A DNA stretch of 64,000 bases from Chlamydiales bacterium (GTDB lineage Bacteria > Chlamydiota > Chlamydiia > Chlamydiales > Rhabdochlamydiaceae), in assembly GCA_016185065.1 (NCBI GenBank), contig JACPOL010000009.1, forward strand, positions 45,136-109,135, in the 5' to 3' direction. The notes below the pieces were generated by a model. That model was not told the DNA's origin. It saw only the letters and a list, made by a program, of their open reading frames with translations, and did not search any database. Below are positions 42,128 through 51,400 of the stretch, piece by piece. The position numbers were made by a program, and so were the translations under genes. Position 1 is the stretch's first letter; each line of letters begins with the position of its first letter.

Positions 42128-44026
42128 ATGAGTACAGCAGGGTTAGGAGTAGCAGACATCGTTCCATTCTTAAATGGTCTAGGTTCTGGGATCATGATGA
42201 CCGAGACCAAGAGGCTCGAGGACTCGGTGCACGCGGGCGGAAACGGCTACTTCACTGCGATGCTGCAGATGGGCCAAGCGGGGCAGGCGTTAGGGTTTGT
42301 CGATAAGGCGCTACAAATAACGGGCCATGAGGCGGTTCCTCAAGCTCTTTGCTATGCGATCTATCTCACTCCCATTCTACTCGCTCTTGCGACAAGTGAG
42401 ATGTTCGGGGTCAGCGACGAGACGCTTAAAGCGATCATCGTCTTTGCCCAGGACTACCTCGGCACTCTCTGCCACGTCGCAGCGATGGTCTCTTCTGTTG
42501 TTCAGATCTACTTTGGCAGCATGGTTTTTGGAGTCACAGCTGCTGTTGTTTTAGGCGTTGGATTCCTCGATCGAAATGGAGTTCTTCCTGAGTATGTAAG
42601 ACAAGTTGTTCACCTCATTAGCGCTCCTATCATGATTGCAACGGGTCTTATGTCGGGTCAAGTTTTTGACACCTGCTTTGCCGGGTTCAATCTAGTCTGT
42701 TTCTTCATCCAGAAGTACTTCTCCTGGAGCGAAGTGAAGATGCCAGATCCCAACCTCACGGAAGGGCTGCTAACCCCAAGCACTCTCAAAGACATCGTAC
42801 AAAGATCTAGGATGGAATGGGATTTTGGCTTGGAAAGATACGTTTTTATGCCTCCTCGGAATCTTCATATGAACAGAAAGTATGTTCACTGCAAAACCTC
42901 CTTAGACAATGTTCCTAATGTGGATATCGCAGGGTTAAAAGCTGAGTTTGACCGCATCAACTGGTCTGAAGAGAACATCCAGCTCATGCGCCAGAAGCTG
43001 GGAGCCGATCAACGCTACCTTGGACGCAATACGGATCCGATGAAGAGAGATGAGAGCACGGGAGAGTATCTCCTCTCAGATGCAAAGCTAGTAGAGCATG
43101 TTAAAAAGTGTCTTGCCTCGTGCGTAGATGGAGTCAAAGGTCACAAGATTTTGAACGGAGAGCCTCTAAGTTACGATCTACTCGAAGACTATCTAAAAAC
43201 TGTTGTGCATGAGATTGCAAGAAAGCCGGAAGAGGAGCGCATGGATCTTCTTCTTCTCATTGCCGTTGAAGGTGGAGAGTATTGCGGCCCCGGTATTTTT
43301 GATGCCGCAGAAGCTGCATTCGTTCGCTGTGTAGGTGAAAGCGATCTATTTAGCGTAAGGAAGAAGGTCCTAACCAGCTTGCAGAGTCAACGCAACAGGG
43401 ATTTCGAAGGGCTCTACGCCGTGATGATGAACCTACAGGGTAATGACCAGATCCCGAACCCCATGATAGGTCTTATGGGAAACGTTGTTGATTGGCATGA
43501 CAGACATAATAAGAATATCGTGATAAACATGTACGGGGGCGATCTGGGCTTAAGAAAAGCAGGGGCAGATAACGATCAGCTAGCAGTGATCGACCCATTA
43601 ATGAAAATGGGAGTCTCTCTGACTCTTGCGCCTTTAATTCAAACGATTTTCTGGGGTGAGGATCCCGGGATGATGCGCGGTCATACGCTCTCATCAATGG
43701 TTGAGACGCTTCAGGAGACCAGCGGCACACCTGAACTTCCATTTCCCGACATCACTCAGTGGTGGCTCGACTGGATCGATAAGCAGGAAGCGATAGACCT
43801 CAATGAGTGGAGAGGTTGGGCCAGCCAGCAAGATTGGGAAGGTTCGGAGAGAACTCTAGCCAAAACCAAAGAGCTTCTTAAAGCGGAGCTCACGGATGAT
43901 GCAAAGATTTTCGGTATGCCTGTTCAAAGGAGAAGAGACGATGGAGGCCTCGGGAAAGTTGAACCGGGCTTCATCGCCGCGATGCTCTTCGACATGGGAA
44001 TCTTGCACAATCCTAATGCTGTCTAA
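42128..44026 (+). CDS. Lineage-specific membrane protein with 400-residue soluble domain, family A member 3
   Basis: A 632-residue protein. Residues 1-200 are the family A hydrophobic domain (GLGSGIMMTETKRLEDS, QAGQALGFVDKALQITGHE, CYAIYLTPILLALATSEM). From about 210 a soluble domain of 420 residues follows; it has no family I recognise. Notable stretches are LLLLIAVEGGEYCGPGIFD and NIVINMYGGDLGLRK. The GGEYCGPG segment might be catalytic or a metal site, but that is guesswork. It starts 15 bases after member 2 and ends the run. The architecture, a membrane anchor plus a unique domain, suits an inclusion- or envelope-located effector. Confidence 0.55.
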   Translation: MSTAGLGVADIVPFLNGLGSGIMMTETKRLEDSVHAGGNGYFTAMLQMGQAGQALGFVDKALQITGHEAVPQALCYAIYLTPILLALATSEMFGVSDETLKAIIVFAQDYLGTLCHVAAMVSSVVQIYFGSMVFGVTAAVVLGVGFLDRNGVLPEYVRQVVHLISAPIMIATGLMSGQVFDTCFAGFNLVCFFIQKYFSWSEVKMPDPNLTEGLLTPSTLKDIVQRSRMEWDFGLERYVFMPPRNLHMNRKYVHCKTSLDNVPNVDIAGLKAEFDRINWSEENIQLMRQKLGADQRYLGRNTDPMKRDESTGEYLLSDAKLVEHVKKCLASCVDGVKGHKILNGEPLSYDLLEDYLKTVVHEIARKPEEERMDLLLLIAVEGGEYCGPGIFDAAEAAFVRCVGESDLFSVRKKVLTSLQSQRNRDFEGLYAVMMNLQGNDQIPNPMIGLMGNVVDWHDRHNKNIVINMYGGDLGLRKAGADNDQLAVIDPLMKMGVSLTLAPLIQTIFWGEDPGMMRGHTLSSMVETLQETSGTPELPFPDITQWWLDWIDKQEAIDLNEWRGWASQQDWEGSERTLAKTKELLKAELTDDAKIFGMPVQRRRDDGGLGKVEPGFIAAMLFDMGILHNPNAV

Positions 44027-44029
44027 TCT

Positions 44030-45169
44030 CTAGTAGTCAGATCTGTCTTGGAAGCGGTGCTTAACGTACCGCTCCAAGCGGTTTAACGCCTCGGGCATAT
44101 CCTTTCTTCCAAATCCCAGACGGAAGTAGTTTCCAGAAATTTCATAAACAGAACCAGGCAGAAGCATGACGCCCTCTCGGCTCACGAGATCGTCTGTGAA
44201 CTCGCGGATCGGCATCTGTGCCAGTAGCTTGGGAAAAGCTGTAGATCCAGCTGTGGGCCTCTTCCAGGCGAAGAGCTTTGGATACTTCTCAAAGAAGCGG
44301 TCGAGAAGCTCTAAATTTCTTCGGATGATATTTAAATTTCTCTCCAGAATCCTCTCTTTTGCGCGCAGAGCCATGAGTGCGAGAATCTCGCTGGGGCCGC
44401 TGTTGCAGATCGAGAGGTAGAACTTATAATCCAGACACTCCTCGAGAAGCTCGCTATCTTTTGTGGCGAGCCAGCCGATGCGCAGGCCCGCGAGGCCAAA
44501 GGTCTTGGACATGACGCCGAGGCTTATCGCCTTCTCGTAGAGATCGGCAGCTGCGATGAGTGAAGTAGGGGAGCGGTGTTCGGAGAAGCGGTAGACCTCG
44601 TCGGAGAGGAGATAGGCGCCTGTGCTCTTTGCGCACTCGACGATCCTCTCCAGAGTCTTGCGGTCGATATGCACGCCCGTCGGGTTGTGGGGAAAGTTGA
44701 TGACAATCAGACGCGTTTTTGGAGTGACAAGTTTAATGAGATCTTCCACTTCAAAGACCCACCCGCCGCTGCGCTCTTTGAGAGGAAGAAGAGAGACCTC
44801 TGCGCCCAGCTCCTTCGGCAGCGTGCTAAGAGACTGGTAGCAGGGAGTGGGAACGATCACATGGTCGCCAGGACGCACAATCACGCTCATCGCAGCAAAG
44901 ATCGCCTCCTCTGCGCCTGCGAAGGTCCCGATCTCGCGCTCTCCGATGTTCTGGTAGAGTTTCGCAATCTCTTTGCGCAGGAGCGGGGCGCCAGGCACGG
45001 GCGTGTAGCCCAAGCTTAAACTCTCCCACAGCTCCAGAGACTCCTCGTCTGCCATGGCAAGCAGCTCCCTCATCTTCAGCGGCTCATTATCGGATCCACA
45101 AAGGATGTAGGGGGCATGGAACTCATGCCTATCGAAGTACTTCTCAAGTTTAAAAGTTGGCAGTTTCAT
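44030..45169 (-). CDS. Class I/II PLP-dependent aminotransferase
   Basis: A 379-residue fold-type I aminotransferase. It has substrate-loop YTPVPGAPLLRKEIAKLY, PLP-binding FAGAEEAIFAAM, the NFPHNPTG motif, DEVYRF, and the Schiff-base lysine in MSKTFGLAGLRIGW. Arg in FRLGFGRKDM binds the substrate carboxylate. The exact amino acid is not clear; the GAEEAI motif is typical of a subgroup that includes amino acid biosynthesis and secondary metabolism enzymes. Start ATG 45169 has no strong site. The stop is four bases from the end of family A member 3 on the opposite strand. Confidence 0.85.
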   Translation of the reverse strand: MKLPTFKLEKYFDRHEFHAPYILCGSDNEPLKMRELLAMADEESLELWESLSLGYTPVPGAPLLRKEIAKLYQNIGEREIGTFAGAEEAIFAAMSVIVRPGDHVIVPTPCYQSLSTLPKELGAEVSLLPLKERSGGWVFEVEDLIKLVTPKTRLIVINFPHNPTGVHIDRKTLERIVECAKSTGAYLLSDEVYRFSEHRSPTSLIAAADLYEKAISLGVMSKTFGLAGLRIGWLATKDSELLEECLDYKFYLSICNSGPSEILALMALRAKERILERNLNIIRRNLELLDRFFEKYPKLFAWKRPTAGSTAFPKLLAQMPIREFTDDLVSREGVMLLPGSVYEISGNYFRLGFGRKDMPEALNRLERYVKHRFQDRSDY

Positions 45170-45232
45170 GCTGCCCCTTATAACTCATCTCTCCACTTCC
45201 TCGCAAAAAAAAGTGGGGAGCCCTTAGAAGAG

Positions 45233-45394
45233 GCGCTCGGAAAAAGGTTAATGGACGTTAATGGACGAGAAACGGACACGCGCCAAAGAAAGAAATTCTT
45301 TCCCTCTCTCTTGCCCGCCTGTCCATTTCCCGTCCGTTCCTCGTCCATTATCGTCCATTATCGTCCATTATCGTCCATTTTTCCTCGGCGGGCT
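45233..45394 (-). repeat. GGAC-rich palindromic repeat, copy 3 (inverted)
   Basis: Read on the minus strand it begins CCCGCCGAGGAAAAATGGAC and carries four to five TGGACGATAA units. It continues GGCGGGCAAGAGAGAGGGAA and ends TTTTTCCGAGCGCC, matching copies 1 and 2. Its left arm has a tandem of TCGTCCATTA, so unit number varies between copies. It lies in the 319-base gap 45170-45488, which otherwise holds only the leader of the large autotransporter. Confidence 0.85.
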
Positions 45395-45475
45395 TCTTTA
45401 GCGATAGATCCTTAAAAGTTCTCCTTGATCTCTTATCTTGATTTGTTAATAAGCGGTTTTAACCATAAGTTTTTT

Positions 45476-45488
45476 TGGAGATGAAGAT
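45476..45488 (+). promoter_or_regulatory. Ribosome-binding site of the large autotransporter
   Basis: GGAG at about 45477-45480 stands eight bases before ATG 45489, preceded by a T run. It supports this start for the signal peptide. Confidence 0.6.
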
Positions 45489-48400
45489 ATGAGAAGAGAG
45501 AACTGGGTTAGGGCTTTCGGCTATGCGTACCTCTCACTCTTTGCAATGCCCGCTGTTCATGCAGTAAATGCCTTTACTGTTGATAGAGGTGGCGACACCA
45601 TCACTGATGGTTCAGGAAATACGGGATCGCTGCGCTACGTATTGGATCAAGTTGTTCGAGTTAACACCGATCCTGTTGTTACGATTACTTTTAATCCAAG
45701 TCTTCCCACGATCACCCTGTCAGATCACCTTCCAATTCTTGCGACAAACGCGGTTCCTGCAACCTCTTCCTCGATCACAATCACAGGTAATGGCAACACG
45801 ATCGATGGAGCTTCGAGCTTTCAAGCCTTTTTTGTAACACCCGTTTTTAGCTACAGCAACACTAGCACTAGCATCACTGTGGGTATCGATGGCCTTCACG
45901 TTCAGAACTGTAAAATTTCGGGCGGTAATGGTGGCTCAAACGGCGATGGCGGCGGCGGCGGTATGGGAGCGGGTGGTGGTCTCTTCGTAGATGCGGGAGC
46001 CTCTGTCACAGTTTCTAATAGCTCGTTTACAAGCTGTGCAGCGGCGGGCGGAGCAGGAGGTACTGGACAAAGTTATGGCGGTAATGCCCCGGGCTCAGGG
46101 GGTGGAGGAGGCTACCGCGGTGGTAATGGAGGCTCGGCATCAGGTGGAAACAACGGGGGAGGCGGTGGCGGTGGCGGATTTGGCAGCATCGGGGGATCGG
46201 GTAGTGTCGAAGGCGGAGGCGGCGGCGGCGGTGGAAACTGGATTCCAAAGCTAGACGTCACCGCTTCGAAAGGAGGCAGTGCATCTGGCAACTCTGGTGG
46301 TGGCGGCGGCGGTACGTTGACGTCCGGTGCTGCTAGCAGCGGTACAACTAGCGGAGCTGGGGGAAATAATTTTGCATCGGCAAATGGAGGTGCAGCTACC
46401 ACTGGTGCAGGAGTAAACGCTACAGGCGGTGGCGGCGGCGGTTCGGGCGGAGGCTCAGGCTCCGGCGCTATTAACTCGGGCGGAACTGGGGGCTTTGGTG
46501 GAGGTGGTGGTGGTTCGGGAACAAACAATGGTCTATCTCCTGGTGCGGGGAAAGGAGGGGTAGGCGGTGCTTTTGCTGGCGGTGGCGGGGCTTCTCTAGG
46601 AGCTGCATCAGGCGGCGGAGCTGGCGGTGATTTTGGCGGAGGCGGTGGCGCCGGTGGTTTTAGTAATGGTGGTGTGGCTACTGGCAGCGGAGGTTTTGGT
46701 GGAGGCGGAGGCGGAGGCGCTTCTGGATCGAATGTATTTGGTGGAACAAGCGTTTTTGGCGGCGGGGGTGGCGGTGCCAGTGGAACAGGAGGCACAGAAG
46801 GCGGAAATGGAGGAGCTGAAGGTAGTGGTGTTGGAGGAGGCGGCGGTGGTGGTGCGGGTCTTGGCGGAGCGATCTTTCTGCGCACGGGAGGCTCTCTTAC
46901 TATCGATGGAGTTACTTTTGCTTCGAGCTCTGTAAGTGCGGGATCCGGAGGTTCTCCGAATGGTGTAGCTGGACAAGCAAAAGGAGAAGATCTCTATGCT
47001 CAGAGCACAACATCTAGTAACCTCTCCTTTTCTAGCGATACGATCTTTACAAAGAGCCTTGGTCTAACTCCTGGAAGCAGCTTTAATAAGAATGGCGCTG
47101 GAAAACTCACTCTCTCTACTGCAAGTAGTTATAATGGAAATACGCTCATCAACGGGGGATCTCTGCAAGTCAGCGCTGATAACCAGCTTGGAACGGGGAC
47201 GGGAATCACCATTGCGGCTTCAAAGGCGCTCATTGCAGATGGAACTTTTTCAACAGCAAAAAATATTACGATTGGTGCTGCTAGCACAGTGAGCGTTACC
47301 GCTGGAAAGACTTTGACTGAAACAGGAACGCTTGACGGTTTGGCCGGGGCGTCCTTGCAGGTCAATGATGGTACAACTACAGGAACTCTCGCTCTCACTA
47401 CCGCATCGACCACCTATGCTGGTGGTACAACGATTAATAGCGGAACTCTTGCGCTTACATTAGCTGCAGGTCTTAATACGGGTGGAGCATTAACAATTAC
47501 GTCGCCAGGCGTCTTTGATATCAGCGGGCTTACTGCTAGTTCAACACAAGTAGGGGACTTGACTGGCTCAGGAACCGGAAATCTCGGCAGTAAAGGCTTT
47601 ACCTTTGGCACTGCTACCGCAACAGCAACATTTTCCGGAGCGCTAGCAGATGGAGGGATTAGCGGGGGCACAGGAGCTAGCATCTCCAAAGCAGGATCTG
47701 GAAACGCCGTTTTTTCGGGAGCGAATACATTTACAGGCGGAACCACAATCAGCGCAGGAAAACTTCTGCTCTCAGGCAGCGGAAGCTTAAATAGCGCTGG
47801 TGCGGTTTCTGTTGCAGGATCGACCTTCTTTGATGTCAGCGGCATTACAAGTTCAACTCAAGTGGGTGACCTCAGCGGTGCGGGAACTGTTAGCCTTGGA
47901 AGTAAAGCTCTTACCTTCGGCACAGCAACAGTATCTACGACCTTCGACGGTGTCATTCAAGATGCAGGAGTTACTGCAGGAACAGGTGGAAGCATCACAA
48001 AAGCAGGATCTGGAAACGCGGTACTTACCGGTGCAAGCACCTTTACAGGCGGAACTACAATCAATGCAGGGAAGCTCGCCCTATCTGGAAGTGGCAGCTT
48101 AAATAGCGCTGGTGCAGTTTCTGTTGCCAGCTCAAGCTTTTTCGATATCAGTGGTGTCACAACCTCTACTCAAGTTGGTGACCTAAGCGGCGCGGGAACT
48201 GTCAGCCTCGGAAGCAAAGCTCTTACCTTCGGAACTGCGACAGCATCCACCACCTTTAGTGGGGCAATTGCAGATGGTGGCATTAGCGGAGGAACCGCCG
48301 GAAGCATCACGAAAGCAGGATCTGGAAATGCCGTTTTCTCAGGAGCCAATACATTTACTGGCGGAACCACAATTAGCGCAGGCAAGCTCGCTCTCTCTGG

Positions 48401-51400
48401 AAGCGGAAGCCTCCTCTCTTCAGGCCCGGTCTCTGTTGCAGCCTCAACTTTCTTCGATATCAGCGGCGTCACAACTTCTACTCAAGTGGGTGACCTAAGC
48501 GGATTGGGAACTGTGAGCCTTGGAAGTAAAGCTCTTACCTTCGGCACAGCAACAGCATCTACGACCTTCGACGGTGTCATTCAAGATGCAGGAATCACTG
48601 CAGGAACTGGTGGAAGCATCACCAAAACAGGCTCTGGAAACGCCGTGCTTACAGGGGCAAACACGTTCACAGGCGGAACTACAATCAACGCAGGCAAGCT
48701 CGCTCTGTCTGGAAGTGGAAGCCTTCTTTCTACTGGACCAGTCTCGGTTGCAGGCTCAAGCTTTTTCGATATCAGTGGTGTCACAACCTCTACCCAAGTG
48801 GGTGACCTAAGCGGGGCAGGAACAGTCAGCCTCGGAAGCAAAGCTCTTACCTTCGGAACTGCGACAGCATCCACCACCTTTAGTGGCGCGATTGCAGATG
48901 GTGGCATTAGCGGAGGAGCTGGTGGAAGCATCACCAAAGCAGGCTCTGGAAATGCTGTGTTCTCTGGAACTAACACATTTACTGGCGGAACTACAATCAG
49001 CGCAGGCAAGCTGGCTCTTTCTGGAAGTGGCAGCCTCCTTTCTACTGGAGCAGTCTCCGTTGCTAGCTCAAGTTTCTTTGATATCACCGGCGTAACAAGT
49101 TCAACTCAAATCGGTGACTTAAGCGGATTGGGAAGTGTCAGCCTTGGAAGTAAAGCTCTTACCTTCGGTACCGCAACAGCATCTACGACCTTCGATGGTG
49201 TCATTCAAGATGCCGGCATCACAGCAGGAACTGGAGGAAGCATCACCAAAGCAGGGTCTGGCAATGCTGTGCTTACCGGAGCAAATACATTTACAGGTGG
49301 AACTACAATCAGCACAGGCAAGCTCGTTCTATCTGGAAGTGGGAGCTTAAATAGCGCAGGTGCGGTTTCTGTTGCAGGATCAACCTTCTTTGACGTCAGC
49401 GGCGTCACAACTTCTACTCAAGTGGGTGACCTAAGCGGATTAGGAACAGTCAGCCTTGGAAGCAAAGCTCTTACCTTCGGTACCGCAACAGCATCCACTA
49501 CCTTCGATGGTGTTATTCAAGACGCCGGAATCACCGCAGGAACTGGCGGAAGTATTACCAAAGCAGGGTCTGGAAACGCCGTGCTTACAGGGGCAAACAC
49601 ATTTACAGGCGGAACTACAATCAACGCAGGCAAGCTCGCTCTGTCTGGAAGTGGAAGCCTTCTTTCTACTGGACCAGTCTCGGTTGCAGGCTCAAGCTTT
49701 TTCGATATCAGTGGTGTCACAGCCTCTACCCAAGTGGGTGACCTAAGCGGCGCAGGAACAGTCAGCCTCGGAAGCAAAGCTCTTACCTTCGGCACTGCGA
49801 CAGCATCCACCACCTTTAGTGGGGCAATTGCAGATGGTGGCATTAGCGGAGGAACCGCTGGAAGCATCACGAAAGCAGGATCTGGGAATGCCGTTTTCTC
49901 AGGAGCCAATACATTTACAGGCGGAACCACAATCAGCGCAGGAAAACTTCTGCTCTCAGGCAGCGGAAGCTTAAGTAGTGCGGGTGCGGTTTCTGTTGCA
50001 GGATCAACCTTCTTTGATGTCAGCGGCATTACAAGTTCAACTCAAGTGGGTGACCTCAGCGGCGCGGGAACTGTCAGCCTTGGAAGCAAAGCTCTTACAT
50101 TTGGTACTGCAACGGCGTCCACGACTTTTAGTGGTGTCATTCAAGATGCAGGAGTTACTGCAGGAACAGGTGGAAGCATCACCAAAGCAGGATCTGGAAA
50201 CGCGGTGCTTACTGGTGCAAACACCTATACAGGTGGAACCACAATCAATGCAGGTAAGTTTGTTCTCTCTGGCAGTGGTAGTATCGCAACTACCGGAGCT
50301 ATGGCTGTCGGTAGCTCGAGCTTTTTTGATGTCAGCGGAATTACCCCAGGAACTACCCAAGTCGGTGACCTCAGCGGCGCGGGAACTGTCAGCCTCGGAA
50401 GCAAAGCTCTTACCTTCGGAACTGCGACTGCATCCACCACCTTTAGTGGGGCAATTGCAGATGGTGGCATTAGTGGAGGAGCTGGTGGAAGCATCACCAA
50501 AGCAGGATCTGGAAATGCCGTTTTCTCAGGAGCCAACACATTTACTGGCGGAACCACAATTAGCGCAGGCAAGCTCGCTCTCTCTGGAAGCGGAAGCTTA
50601 CTTTCTTCGGGCCCGGTCTCCGTTGCAGCTTCTACTTTCTTTGATGTCAGCGGCGTTACAACCTCTACCCAAGTGGGTGACCTAAGTGGATTGGGAAGTG
50701 TCAGCCTTGGAAGTAAAGCCCTTACCTTCGGCACAGCAACGGCATCTACGACCTTCGGCGGTGTCATTCAAGATGCAGGAATCACTGCAGGAACTGGTGG
50801 AAGCATCACCAAAACAGGCTCTGGAAACGTTGTGCTTACGGGTGCAAATACCTTCACAGGAGGAACCACAATCAATGCTGGTAAGCTTGCTCTTTCTGGC
50901 AGCGGTAGTTTGAACAGTGCAGCTCCTCTGGCCGTGACAAGTCCAGGCTTTTTCGATATCAGCGGAGTTACAACTTCTTCTCAAATAGGGGATCTGACCA
51001 GCTCCGGCACAGTGAGCCTTGGAAGCAAAAACCTCACGCTCGGAACAGCAACACCTTTAACTATATTTAATGGAGCGTTGCAAGATGGCGGCATAAGTGG
51101 AGGAGCTGGAGGGACAGTTACAAAAGTTGGAACGGGTACACTCTCTTTAACTGGAGCTAGTACCTATACAGGCGTAACAACAGTCTCAGCAGGAGAATTA
51201 AATGTGCAGGGCTCGCTTACAAGCGCCGTGACGATAGGTGTGAGTGGAATTTTAAGCGGTACGGGTAGCGTTGGCGGTGTAACAAATAATGGAACATTAA
51301 CGCCTGGTAATTCGATCGGCACGTTGACTGTGAGTGGTCCCTTAACGCTCACGGGCTCATCTGTGCTTGAAAACGAGGTCACACCCCTTACAACCGATCT

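Noticed and set aside
46112..50767. Long open frames on the minus strand opposite the giant autotransporter, up to 257 codons, rich in Pro or with repeated PLPERASLPALIVVPPVN-like text
   Set aside because: They mirror Gly-rich and repeated codons of the plus-strand gene, have no ribosome sites, and repeat with the 312-bp period. They are shadows.
47550..50984. Tandem repeat array as a possible CRISPR
   Set aside because: The repeats are 312 bp, contiguous, in frame within a coding region, and lack unique spacers.
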